Shown piece after piece: positions 18,340-26,830 of a stretch of 54,316 nt of DNA. Every line of letters begins with the position of its first letter. Position 1 is the first letter of the stretch. A model generated the notes under the pieces. That model searched no databases. It saw only the letters and a program-made list of their open reading frames with translations, and was not told where the DNA came from. The position numbers and the translations under genes were made by a program. The stretch covers positions 1-54,316 of the forward strand of contig SVPT01000003.1 of the NCBI GenBank assembly GCA_015065695.1. The letters run 5' to 3'. The DNA comes from Oscillospiraceae bacterium. Lineage in GTDB: Bacteria; Bacillota; Clostridia; Oscillospirales; Acutalibacteraceae.

Positions 18340-19572
18340 ATGGAGCAAAAGGGCAGCAATCAGCGCCTTGTAAAAGTGACCAATCAGCACCTTATCATCA
18401 AGGAGGTACGCGCACGTCGCCAGATGTCCCGTTCCGACCTTGCAAAGGTTCTGAAGCTGAGCAATCCCAGCGTTTCAAAGCACGTTGACGACCTCATAGC
18501 CAAGGGTCTGCTCGTTGAAACGGGCTCTATGGTGACCGATGTGGGCAGACGTCCCATCATGCTGCAGTTCAACGGCCGCCACGGCTGCGTAGCCGTTGTG
18601 GATCTTTCCAGCAACGATGCCCGTCTGTGCGTTGCCGACCTGCTGGGAAACAAGCTGGAATACTCCCGCGTGGAGGGCGGACAGATGATCACCGTCGAGA
18701 GCATCGACCGTATCATCGTCACCCTGCGGGATATGCTCAGCAACCTCGGCAACCGCTGCGGTCCGCTTATCGGCGTGTGCATCGGCGCACCCGGTATTGT
18801 AGAGCCGGAAACCGGACGCATACAGTGGTCTGCCCGTATTGAGGATTACGAAAACCTCGACCTGCGCGGTCGGTTTGAAAAGGCCTTTGACGCACAGGTC
18901 ATAATTAAGAACGACATCAACCTCGCCGTTGTGGGCGAGCGAATATTCGGTGCGGGCGGCGGACTGGAGTCAATGCTGCTGCTCAGCATTGACGCGGGCG
19001 TGGGTCTCAGTGCCATCATCGGCGGCAAGCTGTATGAGGGCATACGCGGTCTTGCCTGCGATCTGGGCGTACTGCTGAACGACAGCGAAGAGATACTCGA
19101 TCTGGACATGGACGGTCGCAGCTATATGCCCCACCTTATCGAGCGGCGCGTCAACATCTACAGCCTTACGGACAGTGTCCGCGCCATGCTTGACGAGGGC
19201 CGCGAGTCGGTACTGCGCGAGTGGGTAACGGAAAACGATGACCTCACCTTTGACGACATCGCCCGCGCCTACGGCATGAACGACCCCATGACAGTGCGGG
19301 TGGTTCGCCGCTACGCCAAGCGGGTGGCTATCCTCTGCAAGAATCTGAGCAGCCTCTTTGATGTGGAGCTTATCCTGCTGGGCGGCATGATCGCCAAGCT
19401 GGGCTCCTCCTTCCTCAGTGAGCTGCTGGGCTTCTACTCCATTCTGCCCGGCTACGGCAGCTCGGAGCTTAAGCTCTCCAAGCTGTTCGATTCGGCTGTC
19501 ATCTTCGGCGGCATAGACACCGCAACCCAGTACGCCATCGACCGCATAATCGGTCAGGAGGGCGCGGAATAG
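18340..19572 (+). CDS. ROK-family transcriptional regulator (NagC/XylR-like)
   Basis: The 410-residue product is preceded by AGAGGTG. Residues about 12-70 form a winged helix-turn-helix (MSRSDLAKVLKLSNPSVSKH). The rest is the ROK sugar-kinase fold: an N-lobe start at VAVVDLSSNDARL, the KNDINLAVVGE motif with its Asp retained, and SIDAGVGLSAIIGGKLYEG. The zinc motif CxCGxxGCxE and the EIGH sequence of active ROK kinases are absent (here CDLGVLLNDSEE). It is thus a DNA-binding sensor rather than a kinase, presumably responding to a sugar or sugar phosphate. No transport or catabolic genes adjoin it, so its targets are unknown. Confidence 0.88.
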   Translation: MEQKGSNQRLVKVTNQHLIIKEVRARRQMSRSDLAKVLKLSNPSVSKHVDDLIAKGLLVETGSMVTDVGRRPIMLQFNGRHGCVAVVDLSSNDARLCVADLLGNKLEYSRVEGGQMITVESIDRIIVTLRDMLSNLGNRCGPLIGVCIGAPGIVEPETGRIQWSARIEDYENLDLRGRFEKAFDAQVIIKNDINLAVVGERIFGAGGGLESMLLLSIDAGVGLSAIIGGKLYEGIRGLACDLGVLLNDSEEILDLDMDGRSYMPHLIERRVNIYSLTDSVRAMLDEGRESVLREWVTENDDLTFDDIARAYGMNDPMTVRVVRRYAKRVAILCKNLSSLFDVELILLGGMIAKLGSSFLSELLGFYSILPGYGSSELKLSKLFDSAVIFGGIDTATQYAIDRIIGQEGAE

Positions 19573-19592
19573 CAAGGCAACGGAGGATTTCC

Positions 19593-20420
19593 ATGCCGTC
19601 AACCATATGCTTCACCCTCCCCTGCGGAGAGAGCTTTGACCTCATCGCCACACTCATCAGCGGACAGTGCTTCCGCTGGACGGCAGTGAGCGATACCCCA
19701 CCAGTCTGCCGCGGCATTGCGGGAGACTGCTCCGCCATCATCACCCAAAAAGGCTCTGTTCTTGAGATAACCTGCGATGATATTCCCGATGCGCGGCAAT
19801 TCTGGCGGCGGTATCTCGACCTTGACACCGACTACGATGCCATACGCGCTGAGGTGATCGCAATGGAGCCGCGCCTTGCCCCTGCGGCAGCGCGCTGCGC
19901 CGGACTGCACATTCTCAATCAGCAGCCGTGGGAGGCACTCTGTTCCTTCATCATCTCCCAGAACAACAACATTCCCCGCATACGCGCCATCATCGAGCGC
20001 ATATGCGCGCTGTGCGCAGGATTCCCGCCGGACTCCGATATTCAGCATCCATTCCCCTCTCCCCATGCCGTCGCCGCGCTCAGCGAGGCACAGCTGCGGG
20101 AGGCAGGCTGCGGCTACCGCACGCCGTACATCATCGAAACCGCACGGCAGGTGGCAGAGGGCAGCTTCGCCCTCGACACGCTGTACACCCTGCCGGTCGG
20201 CGAGGCACGCGAGAGCCTGCAAAGTCTGCATGGCGTAGGACCGAAGGTTGCCGACTGCGTGCTGCTCTTCGGACTGCACCGGCTGGAATGTTTCCCCCGG
20301 GACACATGGATAAAGAAGGCACTGGCGGGCGATTTCAGGGACACCCCGCTGGAAAACTCCCGCTACGCAGGCGTTGCGCAGCAATACATCTTTGAATACA
20401 TACGGCAGGCGGGCAACTGA
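19593..20420 (+). CDS. ogg: 8-oxoguanine DNA glycosylase/AP lyase
   Basis: The 275-residue product is preceded by GGAGG and starts 20 bases after the ROK gene, so the two are probably co-transcribed. It has the OGG N-terminal domain (ISGQCFRW at about 22-29) and the HhH-GPD glycosylase core. The hairpin LHGVGPKVADCVLLFG (about 208-223) carries the catalytic Lys, and the activating Asp follows in FPRDTWIKK (about 230-238). Known function: it removes 8-oxoguanine paired with C and cleaves the strand by its lyase activity. It lacks the C-terminal FeS cluster of MutY or Nth. This is repair of oxidative damage in the cytoplasm. Confidence 0.93.
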   Translation: MPSTICFTLPCGESFDLIATLISGQCFRWTAVSDTPPVCRGIAGDCSAIITQKGSVLEITCDDIPDARQFWRRYLDLDTDYDAIRAEVIAMEPRLAPAAARCAGLHILNQQPWEALCSFIISQNNNIPRIRAIIERICALCAGFPPDSDIQHPFPSPHAVAALSEAQLREAGCGYRTPYIIETARQVAEGSFALDTLYTLPVGEARESLQSLHGVGPKVADCVLLFGLHRLECFPRDTWIKKALAGDFRDTPLENSRYAGVAQQYIFEYIRQAGN

Positions 20421-20544
20421 CCCGTCCCGCACAATCAAACAGGTATAGTATGCCGCTGTCCCGCGGGGAAGCGGCGTGTTATAGAGCGAAACTCCACCGC
20501 AGCCGACGGGCTGGCAAAAAGAAAACGGGAGGTAATACACAACC

Positions 20545-21252
20545 ATGAAAGAGTTCTTCAAGCCGCTTTATCAGAAGATAAAGGCACTCAGCGGCAAACT
20601 GGCAATCGCGGTAATGAGTCTGCTTATGGCGTGCGGTATCCTTGCTGCACCCGCTCTGGCAGCCACTTCCGAGAGCGATGTTCCCGAGTGCGAGCATCAG
20701 TTTACCGAGTGGGTAACCACCAAGCAGGCAGGTAACTACGGCATCGGTCAGCGCGTGCGCGACTGTGAGCTGTGCGGCATCACCCAGAAGATCCCCACCC
20801 TCTCCCCCCTGATGCTTATCATCGCCGCTGTGCTTGTCATCATTGCCCTCACCCTGCTGTTCAGGGGTCTGACCAAGGCTGCCGGTTCCATCGGCAAGTT
20901 CCTCAAGAAGTTCTGCTTCTGGCTCTTCGTTGCCTTTGTCATCGCATTCTTCCTCGGCGTTCTGCTGTTCACCCTCAGCAATGAGGTTCCCTTCGGCACC
21001 GCCATCGTTCAGGCTTGCACCGATATGCTGGGCGCAAAGGCCTTTGTTGAAAAGGCAGGCGTATTCACCGATGCATACGGCCAGATCGGCGGCATGATTA
21101 TGAACGGTCTCTTCTACGGCGTATTCGTTGCGGCTATCGCATTTATCCTCGCTTTCATCAAGTGGATATTTGGCGGCGCAAAGAAGGCCGGCAAGGCTGT
21201 CAAGGACAAGGCTGTCGAGGTCAAGGACAAGATCACTGAGGTCGTCAGCTAA
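20545..21252 (+). CDS. Membrane protein with small Cys/His ectodomain; function unknown
   Basis: This 235-residue protein has a signal-like N-terminus (LAIAVMSLLMACGILAAPAL) ending near residue 40. A short external segment (about 48-85) has the pattern CEHQFTEW, then GQRVRDCELCG, resembling the zinc-ribbon-like C-x-H ... C-x2-C stretches common in Clostridial surface proteins. Three hydrophobic segments follow (about 90-112, 124-150, 190-214). The tail is Lys/Ala/Val-rich (KAGKAVKDKAVEVKDKITE) and probably an amphipathic cytoplasmic helix. I do not recognise the family. A GC-rich hairpin (20452-20475) lies upstream and a strong terminator downstream, so it forms its own unit. Confidence 0.75.
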   Translation: MKEFFKPLYQKIKALSGKLAIAVMSLLMACGILAAPALAATSESDVPECEHQFTEWVTTKQAGNYGIGQRVRDCELCGITQKIPTLSPLMLIIAAVLVIIALTLLFRGLTKAAGSIGKFLKKFCFWLFVAFVIAFFLGVLLFTLSNEVPFGTAIVQACTDMLGAKAFVEKAGVFTDAYGQIGGMIMNGLFYGVFVAAIAFILAFIKWIFGGAKKAGKAVKDKAVEVKDKITEVVS

Positions 21253-21284
21253 TCTGTCAGCAACAAATATCACACAGTAAACCC

Positions 21285-21326
21285 ACACCCGCCTTTCCGC
21301 AACGGACAGGCGGGTGTCTTTTGTTG
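21285..21326 (+). terminator. Rho-independent terminator
   Basis: ACACCCGCCT (21285-21294) pairs perfectly with AGGCGGGTGT (21308-21317), then CTTTTGTTGTT follows. Confidence 0.88.
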
Positions 21327-21481
21327 TTCTGTTTCCTGTACTCTTTCAGGCAATACTATGGAAAGAGCCTCTCAGCGAAAAAATCTTCCGCGCATTTCAA
21401 CACTTCACCCTCCCCAGGCGTTTTATAGACAGAAAGGCCTTTTGATGCTGTCCATATCGAAGAAAAGCGAGGTGATTCGCA

Positions 21482-21955
21482 ATGGACCGCGAGGAAATAC
21501 ATCGGCTGTACGACCAATACGCCGACACCGTCTACCGTGTGTGCTTCACCTACCTTGGCAGTGCCTCTGACAGCGAGGACGCTGTGCAGGAGGTGTTCCT
21601 TCGCCTGATTCGCAAGCAGCCGACATTTTCTTCGGAGCGTGACCAACGCGGCTGGCTTATCGTCACCGCCTGCAACTACTGCAAGACCCTGCTGCGCTGG
21701 CGCAAGCGTCACCCTGTTGCCGACCCTGACCGTCTGCCGGAGCAGTCCTGCAGCGACAGCAGCGACGCGGAGGTAATGGAGCTGCTTGCCGCACTGCCCC
21801 ACGACTGCCGTCAGGTGGTATATATGCACTGCTGCGAGGGGTATTCCCTTGCCGAAATCGCCCGCCTGAGCGGAACAAACCAGTCAACCGTCCGCTCGCG
21901 GTGGTTCTATGCGCGAAGAAGACTGAAAAACATTCTGGGAGGTATTGAAGAATGA
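21482..21955 (+). CDS. ECF-type RNA polymerase sigma factor
   Basis: The 157-residue product is preceded by GAGGTG. Region 2 lies at about residues 8-70 (LYDQYADTVYRVCFTYLG, SEDAVQEVFLRLI, RGWLIVTACNYCKTLL). Region 4 lies at about 100-150 (LPHDCRQVVYMHCCEGYSLA, IARLSGTNQSTVRSR). It overlaps the following anti-sigma gene by four bases (ATGA), a strong sign of translational coupling. It is about as similar in plan to the sigma factor at 12572 as any two ECF factors, and each has its own anti-sigma partner. Confidence 0.9.
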   Translation: MDREEIHRLYDQYADTVYRVCFTYLGSASDSEDAVQEVFLRLIRKQPTFSSERDQRGWLIVTACNYCKTLLRWRKRHPVADPDRLPEQSCSDSSDAEVMELLAALPHDCRQVVYMHCCEGYSLAEIARLSGTNQSTVRSRWFYARRRLKNILGGIEE

Positions 21956-23052
21956 ACAACCGTATCAGAAACACTCTGCAAAACATCGCTCCCACCGAGG
22001 AGCAGAAGGCTCGTATGCTGTCCCGCATCGACAGCGAAGCCGACCGCTGTGCGGAAACTTCCGCTGTACCCGCACGCAGAAGCGGCACAAAATGGCTCAA
22101 GGTAGCTGCCGTTGCCGCTGCACTGTGCCTCACCATCGGCATGACTGCCTTTGCCGAGGAGATAGGCAGCCTGTTTGACGGACTGTTCGTCAAGGACAGC
22201 ATCGTTGCGCAGACCGTCCTCACCGGCGTTTACAACGACAACGACGGTCACGTCAACATGGCTGTGGAGGAGCTGATGAGCGACGGCATCGCAGTGCGCA
22301 CCGTAATCCGCTATCAGGCACTGGACGAGCAGGGCGAGGAATGGCTTGACACCCTTTCCAGCCCCCTCGACACCGCTTCCCCCAACGCATTCTACGGCAT
22401 TGACATGAACCCCGTCTTCAGGGACAACAACACTGCCGAGTATGGCGTAAACTGGAGCCACGGCACCTTTGAGCTGGAGGATATGCGCACCGAAACCGAG
22501 CGCTGCTTCATCTCCGTAATGAATGCAGACCGCTACGGCTGGGGCACCGAGGACGTGCAGCTTGAATACACCATGCCCTCCGGCAACAAGTCCGCTTTGC
22601 TCTGCGTTACCACCAACATGGAGAAAAAGACTCTTGCCATGGAAGCCCCCGAAAATTCCGACAAGCTGTACACTCCCCTCAAGGCTACCCTCTCTCCCCT
22701 CTCCTTTGTCATCGAGGGCGAGGAGCACGGCATCATCGACAAGGGCGTCGGCTATGACGAAGACGGCACCCCCTACTACTACCAGCGCATGACCACTGAC
22801 GAGAGCATTGATTCCCTCTCGCTGCACCTGACCGACGGCACATGGGTTGACCTGCTGCGCCCCAGCGAATATTACTATGACACCGACCGTACCGGCACAG
22901 TTATCAATGATGGCGCATGGCAGCTCTGTGCGGGCAACAACTCCAGCGGAGAAAACTCCATCATTATCGCCAGCACCTCCTTCAGAGACCCCATTGACAT
23001 CAGCACCATCGCCGGCTTCAAGCTGGACGGCGTGTACTATGAATTTGACTGA
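21952..23052 (+). CDS. DUF4179-type anti-sigma factor, membrane-anchored
   Basis: The 366-residue product overlaps the sigma gene by four bases. Residues 1-45 are cytoplasmic (NTLQNIAPTEEQKARMLSRI), matching the sigma-binding N-terminus of this group. One transmembrane helix covers about 48-66 (WLKVAAVAAALCLTIGMTAF). The remaining 300 residues are extracytoplasmic and beta-rich, with DUF4179-like strands near 75-170 and a C-terminal domain (about 230-366, ATLSPLSFVIEGEE). It is inferred to hold the ECF factor inactive until an envelope signal is sensed. The signal is unknown. Confidence 0.8.
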   Translation: MNNRIRNTLQNIAPTEEQKARMLSRIDSEADRCAETSAVPARRSGTKWLKVAAVAAALCLTIGMTAFAEEIGSLFDGLFVKDSIVAQTVLTGVYNDNDGHVNMAVEELMSDGIAVRTVIRYQALDEQGEEWLDTLSSPLDTASPNAFYGIDMNPVFRDNNTAEYGVNWSHGTFELEDMRTETERCFISVMNADRYGWGTEDVQLEYTMPSGNKSALLCVTTNMEKKTLAMEAPENSDKLYTPLKATLSPLSFVIEGEEHGIIDKGVGYDEDGTPYYYQRMTTDESIDSLSLHLTDGTWVDLLRPSEYYYDTDRTGTVINDGAWQLCAGNNSSGENSIIIASTSFRDPIDISTIAGFKLDGVYYEFD

Positions 23053-23091
23053 TTGGAAAACCTGACGCAGGTATAATGGTATAAAAACCGC

Positions 23092-23124
23092 CCCCCCGCT
23101 TGTCTATGACAGACAGGCGGGGGG
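23092..23124. terminator. Bidirectional terminator between convergent genes
   Basis: CCCCCCGC (23092-23099) pairs with GCGGGGGG (23117-23124), with an inner TGTCT/AGACA stem. It lies between the plus-strand anti-sigma gene and the minus-strand AIM24-like gene; flanking T tracts are short. Confidence 0.7.
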
Positions 23125-23147
23125 TCATTGTTCTATGTATTGGTTTA

Positions 23148-23831
23148 TCAGTTTGAGGAAACGGGCATATAGGGCAAAAGTGCTCGTGCCAGACTTGCGG
23201 CGGGCAGGGATTGCAGGATAACCTTGCCGGGGCCTCTTACGACGGTGTTGAAGAGACCCTCACCGCCGAAGAACATATTCTTCAAGCCCTTGTTTGCCTG
23301 AACGTCCATGGTGCAGGTGGCGGACATACAGGCAAGGTAGCCTGTGTCAACTATCATGGACTGACCTGCCTGCAGGTCATACTCCACTGCGTAGCCGTCG
23401 ATTTCCACGAGGGCTGTGCCGTAGCCGGAAAGCCGCTGCATGATGAAGCCCTCGCCGCCGAAGAAGCCCGCGCCCAGCTTTCTCTGGAAGAATACCGACA
23501 GCTCAACGCCCGCGTCGCTGGCGAGGAATGCCGACTTCTGGCAGATTATCTCGTTGCCCGGGGAAATCTCAAAGGGACGGATAGAGCCTGGGAAGCTGGA
23601 GGCAAAGGCAATCTGACCGATGCCGCCTGTGCAGGTAAACTTGTTCTGGAACATGGATTCGCCTGAGAAGGCTCTGCCAATCATCTTGCCAAGGCCGCCG
23701 TTGCCGGTGGTCTCCATCTTGATGTTGGGGGACATCCAGCTCATGGAGCCACGCTCGGTGATGATGGTCTCGCCCGGTTCGATGTCGCAGATTGCAACCG
23801 GCAGGGGCTCGCCTACTATTCTGTATCTCAT
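23148..23831 (-). CDS. AIM24/TIGR00266 family protein
   Basis: The 227-residue product is preceded by AGGAGA. It shows the family plan of stacked beta-repeats: RYRIVGEPLPVAICDIEPGE, ERGSMSWMSP, GQIAFASSFPGSIRPFEI, FLASDAGVELSVFFQRKLGA and FFGGEGFIMQRLSG. The FFGGEG motif occurs twice (again near residue 190), as usual. It has no signal peptide or membrane segment. Bacterial members have unknown function; the yeast relative AIM24 affects mitochondrial inner-membrane organisation. It lies downstream of hflX but behind a terminator hairpin. Confidence 0.88.
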   Translation of the reverse strand: MRYRIVGEPLPVAICDIEPGETIITERGSMSWMSPNIKMETTGNGGLGKMIGRAFSGESMFQNKFTCTGGIGQIAFASSFPGSIRPFEISPGNEIICQKSAFLASDAGVELSVFFQRKLGAGFFGGEGFIMQRLSGYGTALVEIDGYAVEYDLQAGQSMIVDTGYLACMSATCTMDVQANKGLKNMFFGGEGLFNTVVRGPGKVILQSLPAASLARALLPYMPVSSN

Positions 23832-23872
23832 TCTTTCTTTTCTCCTTTTTCCTTATTCTTACTATTCAACAA

Positions 23873-23908
23873 CGAATGTCCCCCGGCATATCCCGACGGG
23901 GACATTCG
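23873..23908 (-). terminator. Terminator after hflX
   Basis: CGAATGTCCCC and GGGGACATTCG form an 11-bp stem (23873-23883 with 23898-23908). On the minus strand it is followed by TTGTTGAATAG, a modest T-rich run. It separates hflX from the AIM24-like gene. Confidence 0.65.
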
Positions 23909-23921
23909 TGTGTTTTCAATT

Positions 23922-25208
23922 TCAGCCGACAATTCTCTCCCGCAGGCGTCCTGCGGTGGCTTTGTCCACCAGTGCTTCCGCCACAACACCCTCGGGGGTG
24001 TATTCCTCGCTGAGTATCTCTCCTGAGCGGCGCACCATGTCCAGCTCGCCCATGGCACTGAAAGGTATATTCAGCACAACGCGCATGGGCTGCTCCGGCA
24101 GTGCCTCTTCGATGGCTGTCAGCAGGCTGTCTATGCCGTCGCCGTGCTTTGCCGAGATGCGCACCGCCTTGATGCCCATTATTTCCTCGGGCATGGCTCG
24201 GTCGCATTTGTTCAGCACACGGACGGTGGGCTTATCCCCTGCTCCCAGCTCACGCAGCAGATTCTCCGAAACGTCAAGCTGGCTCAGGCAGTTGGGGTCG
24301 GAGCCGTCGCACAGCAGTATCAGCACATCGGCGTCCAGTGCCTCCTCCAGCGTGGACTTGAATGCCTCCACCAGATGATGAGGCAGGCGGCGAATGAAGC
24401 CGACCGTATCCACCAGCGTGACCGAGCCGCCCGAAGGCAGTGCTATGGCGCGGCTTGTTGGATCAAGGGTGGCGAAGAGCATATCCTCTGCCAGCACGTC
24501 CGCCCCTGCAAGCCTGTTGAGCAGCGTGGATTTGCCTGCGTTGGTATAGCCCACGATGGCGGCAGTGACAACGCCTGTCTTTTTTCTGCGGGCACGGCGC
24601 TGCGCTCTGCGCACAGCAACCTGCTCCAGCTTTTCCTTAAGCGCGTCTATCCTGCGGCGAATGTGTCTGCGGTCGGTTTCCAGCTTGGTTTCGCCCGGTC
24701 CGCGGGTGCCTATGCCGCCGCCCAGACGGCTCATTTCTATGCCCTTACCGGTCAGGCGGGGCAGCATATAGCGAAGCTGTGCCAGCTCCACCTGCAGCTT
24801 GCCCTCGCTTGAGCGGGCACGCCCCGCAAAGATGTCCAGTATGAGCATGGTGCGGTCAATGACACGCACGTCGGTAGCTTTCTCGATATTGCGTATCTGC
24901 ACAGGCGACAGCTCACGGTCGAAGATGATGACGTCCACCTCTCCGTCGTCCCGACAGAACTGTGCCAGCTCCTCCAGACGACCGCTGCCTATGCAGGTTG
25001 CCGGGTTTGGAGATTCCATGCGCTGGGTGACAACGGCGACAACCTCACCGCCTGCGGTGGCGGTCAGCTCCTCCAGCTCTGCCAGAGAAAGCTCAAAGTC
25101 CTCCTCGCCGAGGTCGGGTGCAACCAGCACCGCTCTCTGCGGTCTTTCCTGTGAAATCCCGCTGTCGATGCTGCCGACAGCAGGGTTGATGGTTGAGTTA
25201 TTTTCCAT
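23922..25208 (-). CDS. hflX: GTPase HflX (ribosome-associated)
   Basis: The 428-residue product has the full HflX plan. The N-terminal domain (about 25-190) includes ATCIGSGRLEELAQF and the GGGIGTRGPGETKLETDRR motif. The G domain has P-loop GYTNAGKSTLLN (about 219-230), G3 DTVGFI, G4 NKCD and G5 SAKHG. Known function: GTP-dependent binding near the ribosomal E site, splitting stalled or hibernating ribosomes under stress. It starts 22 bases after the small cysteine-rich gene; the ribosome site is weak, so translation may be coupled to upstream genes. It is the last gene of a run of four closely spaced minus-strand genes starting at 27682. Confidence 0.95.
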   Translation of the reverse strand: MENNSTINPAVGSIDSGISQERPQRAVLVAPDLGEEDFELSLAELEELTATAGGEVVAVVTQRMESPNPATCIGSGRLEELAQFCRDDGEVDVIIFDRELSPVQIRNIEKATDVRVIDRTMLILDIFAGRARSSEGKLQVELAQLRYMLPRLTGKGIEMSRLGGGIGTRGPGETKLETDRRHIRRRIDALKEKLEQVAVRRAQRRARRKKTGVVTAAIVGYTNAGKSTLLNRLAGADVLAEDMLFATLDPTSRAIALPSGGSVTLVDTVGFIRRLPHHLVEAFKSTLEEALDADVLILLCDGSDPNCLSQLDVSENLLRELGAGDKPTVRVLNKCDRAMPEEIMGIKAVRISAKHGDGIDSLLTAIEEALPEQPMRVVLNIPFSAMGELDMVRRSGEILSEEYTPEGVVAEALVDKATAGRLRERIVG

Positions 25209-25230
25209 TTACTGTGTCCGTTCTGTTTGA

Positions 25231-25467
25231 TTAATATTGCCCTCCCGAAGCAGCTTCGGCGGCGCACATGGCGCAGAGGGCGCAGGAGGCTGCACAACCG
25301 GTGCAGAGGGCGCAGGCAGTGCCCAGCGGCCCGCACGATTCCGCGCCGCCGCTGCGCTCAGGCGTAGCAGGACCTGCGGCACAGGAGCAGAAGAAAGTAA
25401 GCAGTGCCGCCACAAGCACTACTGCCAGTGTGGTGATTATCTTGCGCTTTGCAGAGTATTGCTTCAT
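25231..25467 (-). CDS. Small cysteine-rich exported peptide or lipoprotein
   Basis: The 78-residue product starts at the ATG eight bases after GGAGG; an in-frame ATG five codons earlier overlaps that site. Residues 8-29 are a hydrophobic export signal ending in LLTFFCSC, where Cys27 or Cys29 could be lipidated. The mature part has Cys at 45, 52, 55, 58, 62, 65 and 68. The spacing CX2CX2CX3C is that of a ferredoxin 4Fe-4S site, followed by CX2CX2C, although the surrounding residues are only Ala, Leu, Gly and Ser. The family is not recognised. It could bind metal or be disulfide-linked. It sits between hflX and a zinc-ribbon membrane protein in one operon. Confidence 0.7.
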   Translation of the reverse strand: MKQYSAKRKIITTLAVVLVAALLTFFCSCAAGPATPERSGGAESCGPLGTACALCTGCAASCALCAMCAAEAASGGQY

Positions 25468-25515
25468 CGTAATTGCCTCCATTCAGTTTATTGTTTGCAA
25501 ATATCGGTCACGCCG

Positions 25516-26793
25516 TCAGAAAAGCGTCCTGACAACAATCTGACACATCAGTGATGCATAGAGGAATAGCAGCAGGGCAAACCCTGCTGCAAACCGCTTT
25601 CCGCGGGCTTTGGCGGCACTTTCCGCACCTATATAGAGTATTATGCTCGAAAGCATAAAGCCTATCATCATGCCACCGGGAATGGCAAAACCTGTCGCTG
25701 CGGGAGAAAAATACGCAAGTGCCGCACACAGCAGGGATACAATCCCCAGCGGCAGTGATGATGCGCCTGTCAGCGAGAGGGTACGCTGTATGCCCAGCTT
25801 CAGCCCTGCCAGCAGACTGAGCAGAAGCAGAATGATATTGAGCAGCAGCAGTCGGTCGCACCACAACACAAAGCAGCCGTAGGCAGTGCGCAGTATGGCG
25901 TTGGTTTCTGTGATGCCCGCCTGCAATTCCGCGCCGCCCAGCGCACCGCTGCATATACCTGTGCGCCAGAGGGCATAGCCCAGAGGCAGCGGGGTCATCA
26001 GCAGGGAAAGCAGAATGGTCAGCCAGCCGCTCTGCTCACCTCCACCGCAGACGATATAGTCTGCCGCACTGCGCAGCGAGCCGCCGAAAACGCCGCCCAT
26101 CACCCGCCCAAAGGAGCGGAATACGCCATCGGAAGGCATCTCCTCCGGCTTTACCTTTTCGTCAATTTCCAGCTCGGGAAGCTCCTTTGGCGGTTTTTCT
26201 TCCTTGATTACGGCGGAGATGTACTCTTCGGCGGTCTCCTGTGCGGGCAAAACCGTCTGCTCTGCCACGGAAATCGGCTCGGATTCTGTAATCGACTCGG
26301 TCGCCGTGCTGTTACTGTGCTCGTCCTCTGCGGTGTCGCTCTCCGCATGGACGGCGGTTTCCGTCTCCCTCCTGACCACGGGCGGGGCGGGCGGCATATC
26401 TGCCGCAGCAACTCGCGCCGCCGCGCTTCTGGAGGCGGGTGCGGGAGGCTTGGGTATGCCTGACCTGCGGGGCATCTGCGCCCTGCCGTCAGGCTTTGCC
26501 GCAGCAGCACCGCCTGCCGCAGGTCTGCTTGCCGAGCGGTCAATCAGGGGACTGTCCTCAGGCTGACCCGCCGCAGGGGGCAGACTGACCTTTATGCCGC
26601 CCTGACCCGCAGGGGGACTTTTCTTTTCATACACCACCTGAGATGCCGCCGGCTTTTTCGCCGCAGGCTCTTCGGTGTAGCAGCGGTCGCGGGCACGTCC
26701 GATAGACGCAACAGGTCGGCGCACGCCGCAGAAGGGACACACCCCTCCCCTGTATTCCGCACCGCACGCGGCACATTTGTAATCGTTCTGCAT
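25516..26793 (-). CDS. Zinc-ribbon membrane protein with Pro/Ala-rich linker
   Basis: The 425-residue product is taken from the ATG at 26793; a GTG four codons earlier abuts the GGAGG site. Residues 1-30 form a zinc ribbon (CAACGAEY and CPFCG). Residues about 35-230 are a low-complexity Pro/Ala then Glu/Thr/Ser-rich linker. The C-terminal 190 residues hold about five membrane helices (WLTILLSLLMTPLPLGYALW, LLLLNIILLLLSLLAGLK and others), resembling YIP1-type or DUF-type membrane domains without clear assignment. The function is unknown. It lies 37 bases downstream of the lipoprotein gene and 48 bases upstream of the cysteine-rich gene, so it is probably in one operon with them. Confidence 0.72.
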   Translation of the reverse strand: MQNDYKCAACGAEYRGGVCPFCGVRRPVASIGRARDRCYTEEPAAKKPAASQVVYEKKSPPAGQGGIKVSLPPAAGQPEDSPLIDRSASRPAAGGAAAAKPDGRAQMPRRSGIPKPPAPASRSAAARVAAADMPPAPPVVRRETETAVHAESDTAEDEHSNSTATESITESEPISVAEQTVLPAQETAEEYISAVIKEEKPPKELPELEIDEKVKPEEMPSDGVFRSFGRVMGGVFGGSLRSAADYIVCGGGEQSGWLTILLSLLMTPLPLGYALWRTGICSGALGGAELQAGITETNAILRTAYGCFVLWCDRLLLLNIILLLLSLLAGLKLGIQRTLSLTGASSLPLGIVSLLCAALAYFSPAATGFAIPGGMMIGFMLSSIILYIGAESAAKARGKRFAAGFALLLFLYASLMCQIVVRTLF

Positions 26794-26830
26794 CGGTATC
26801 GGCACCTCCCGTCAGACTGCGTTGCTGAGA

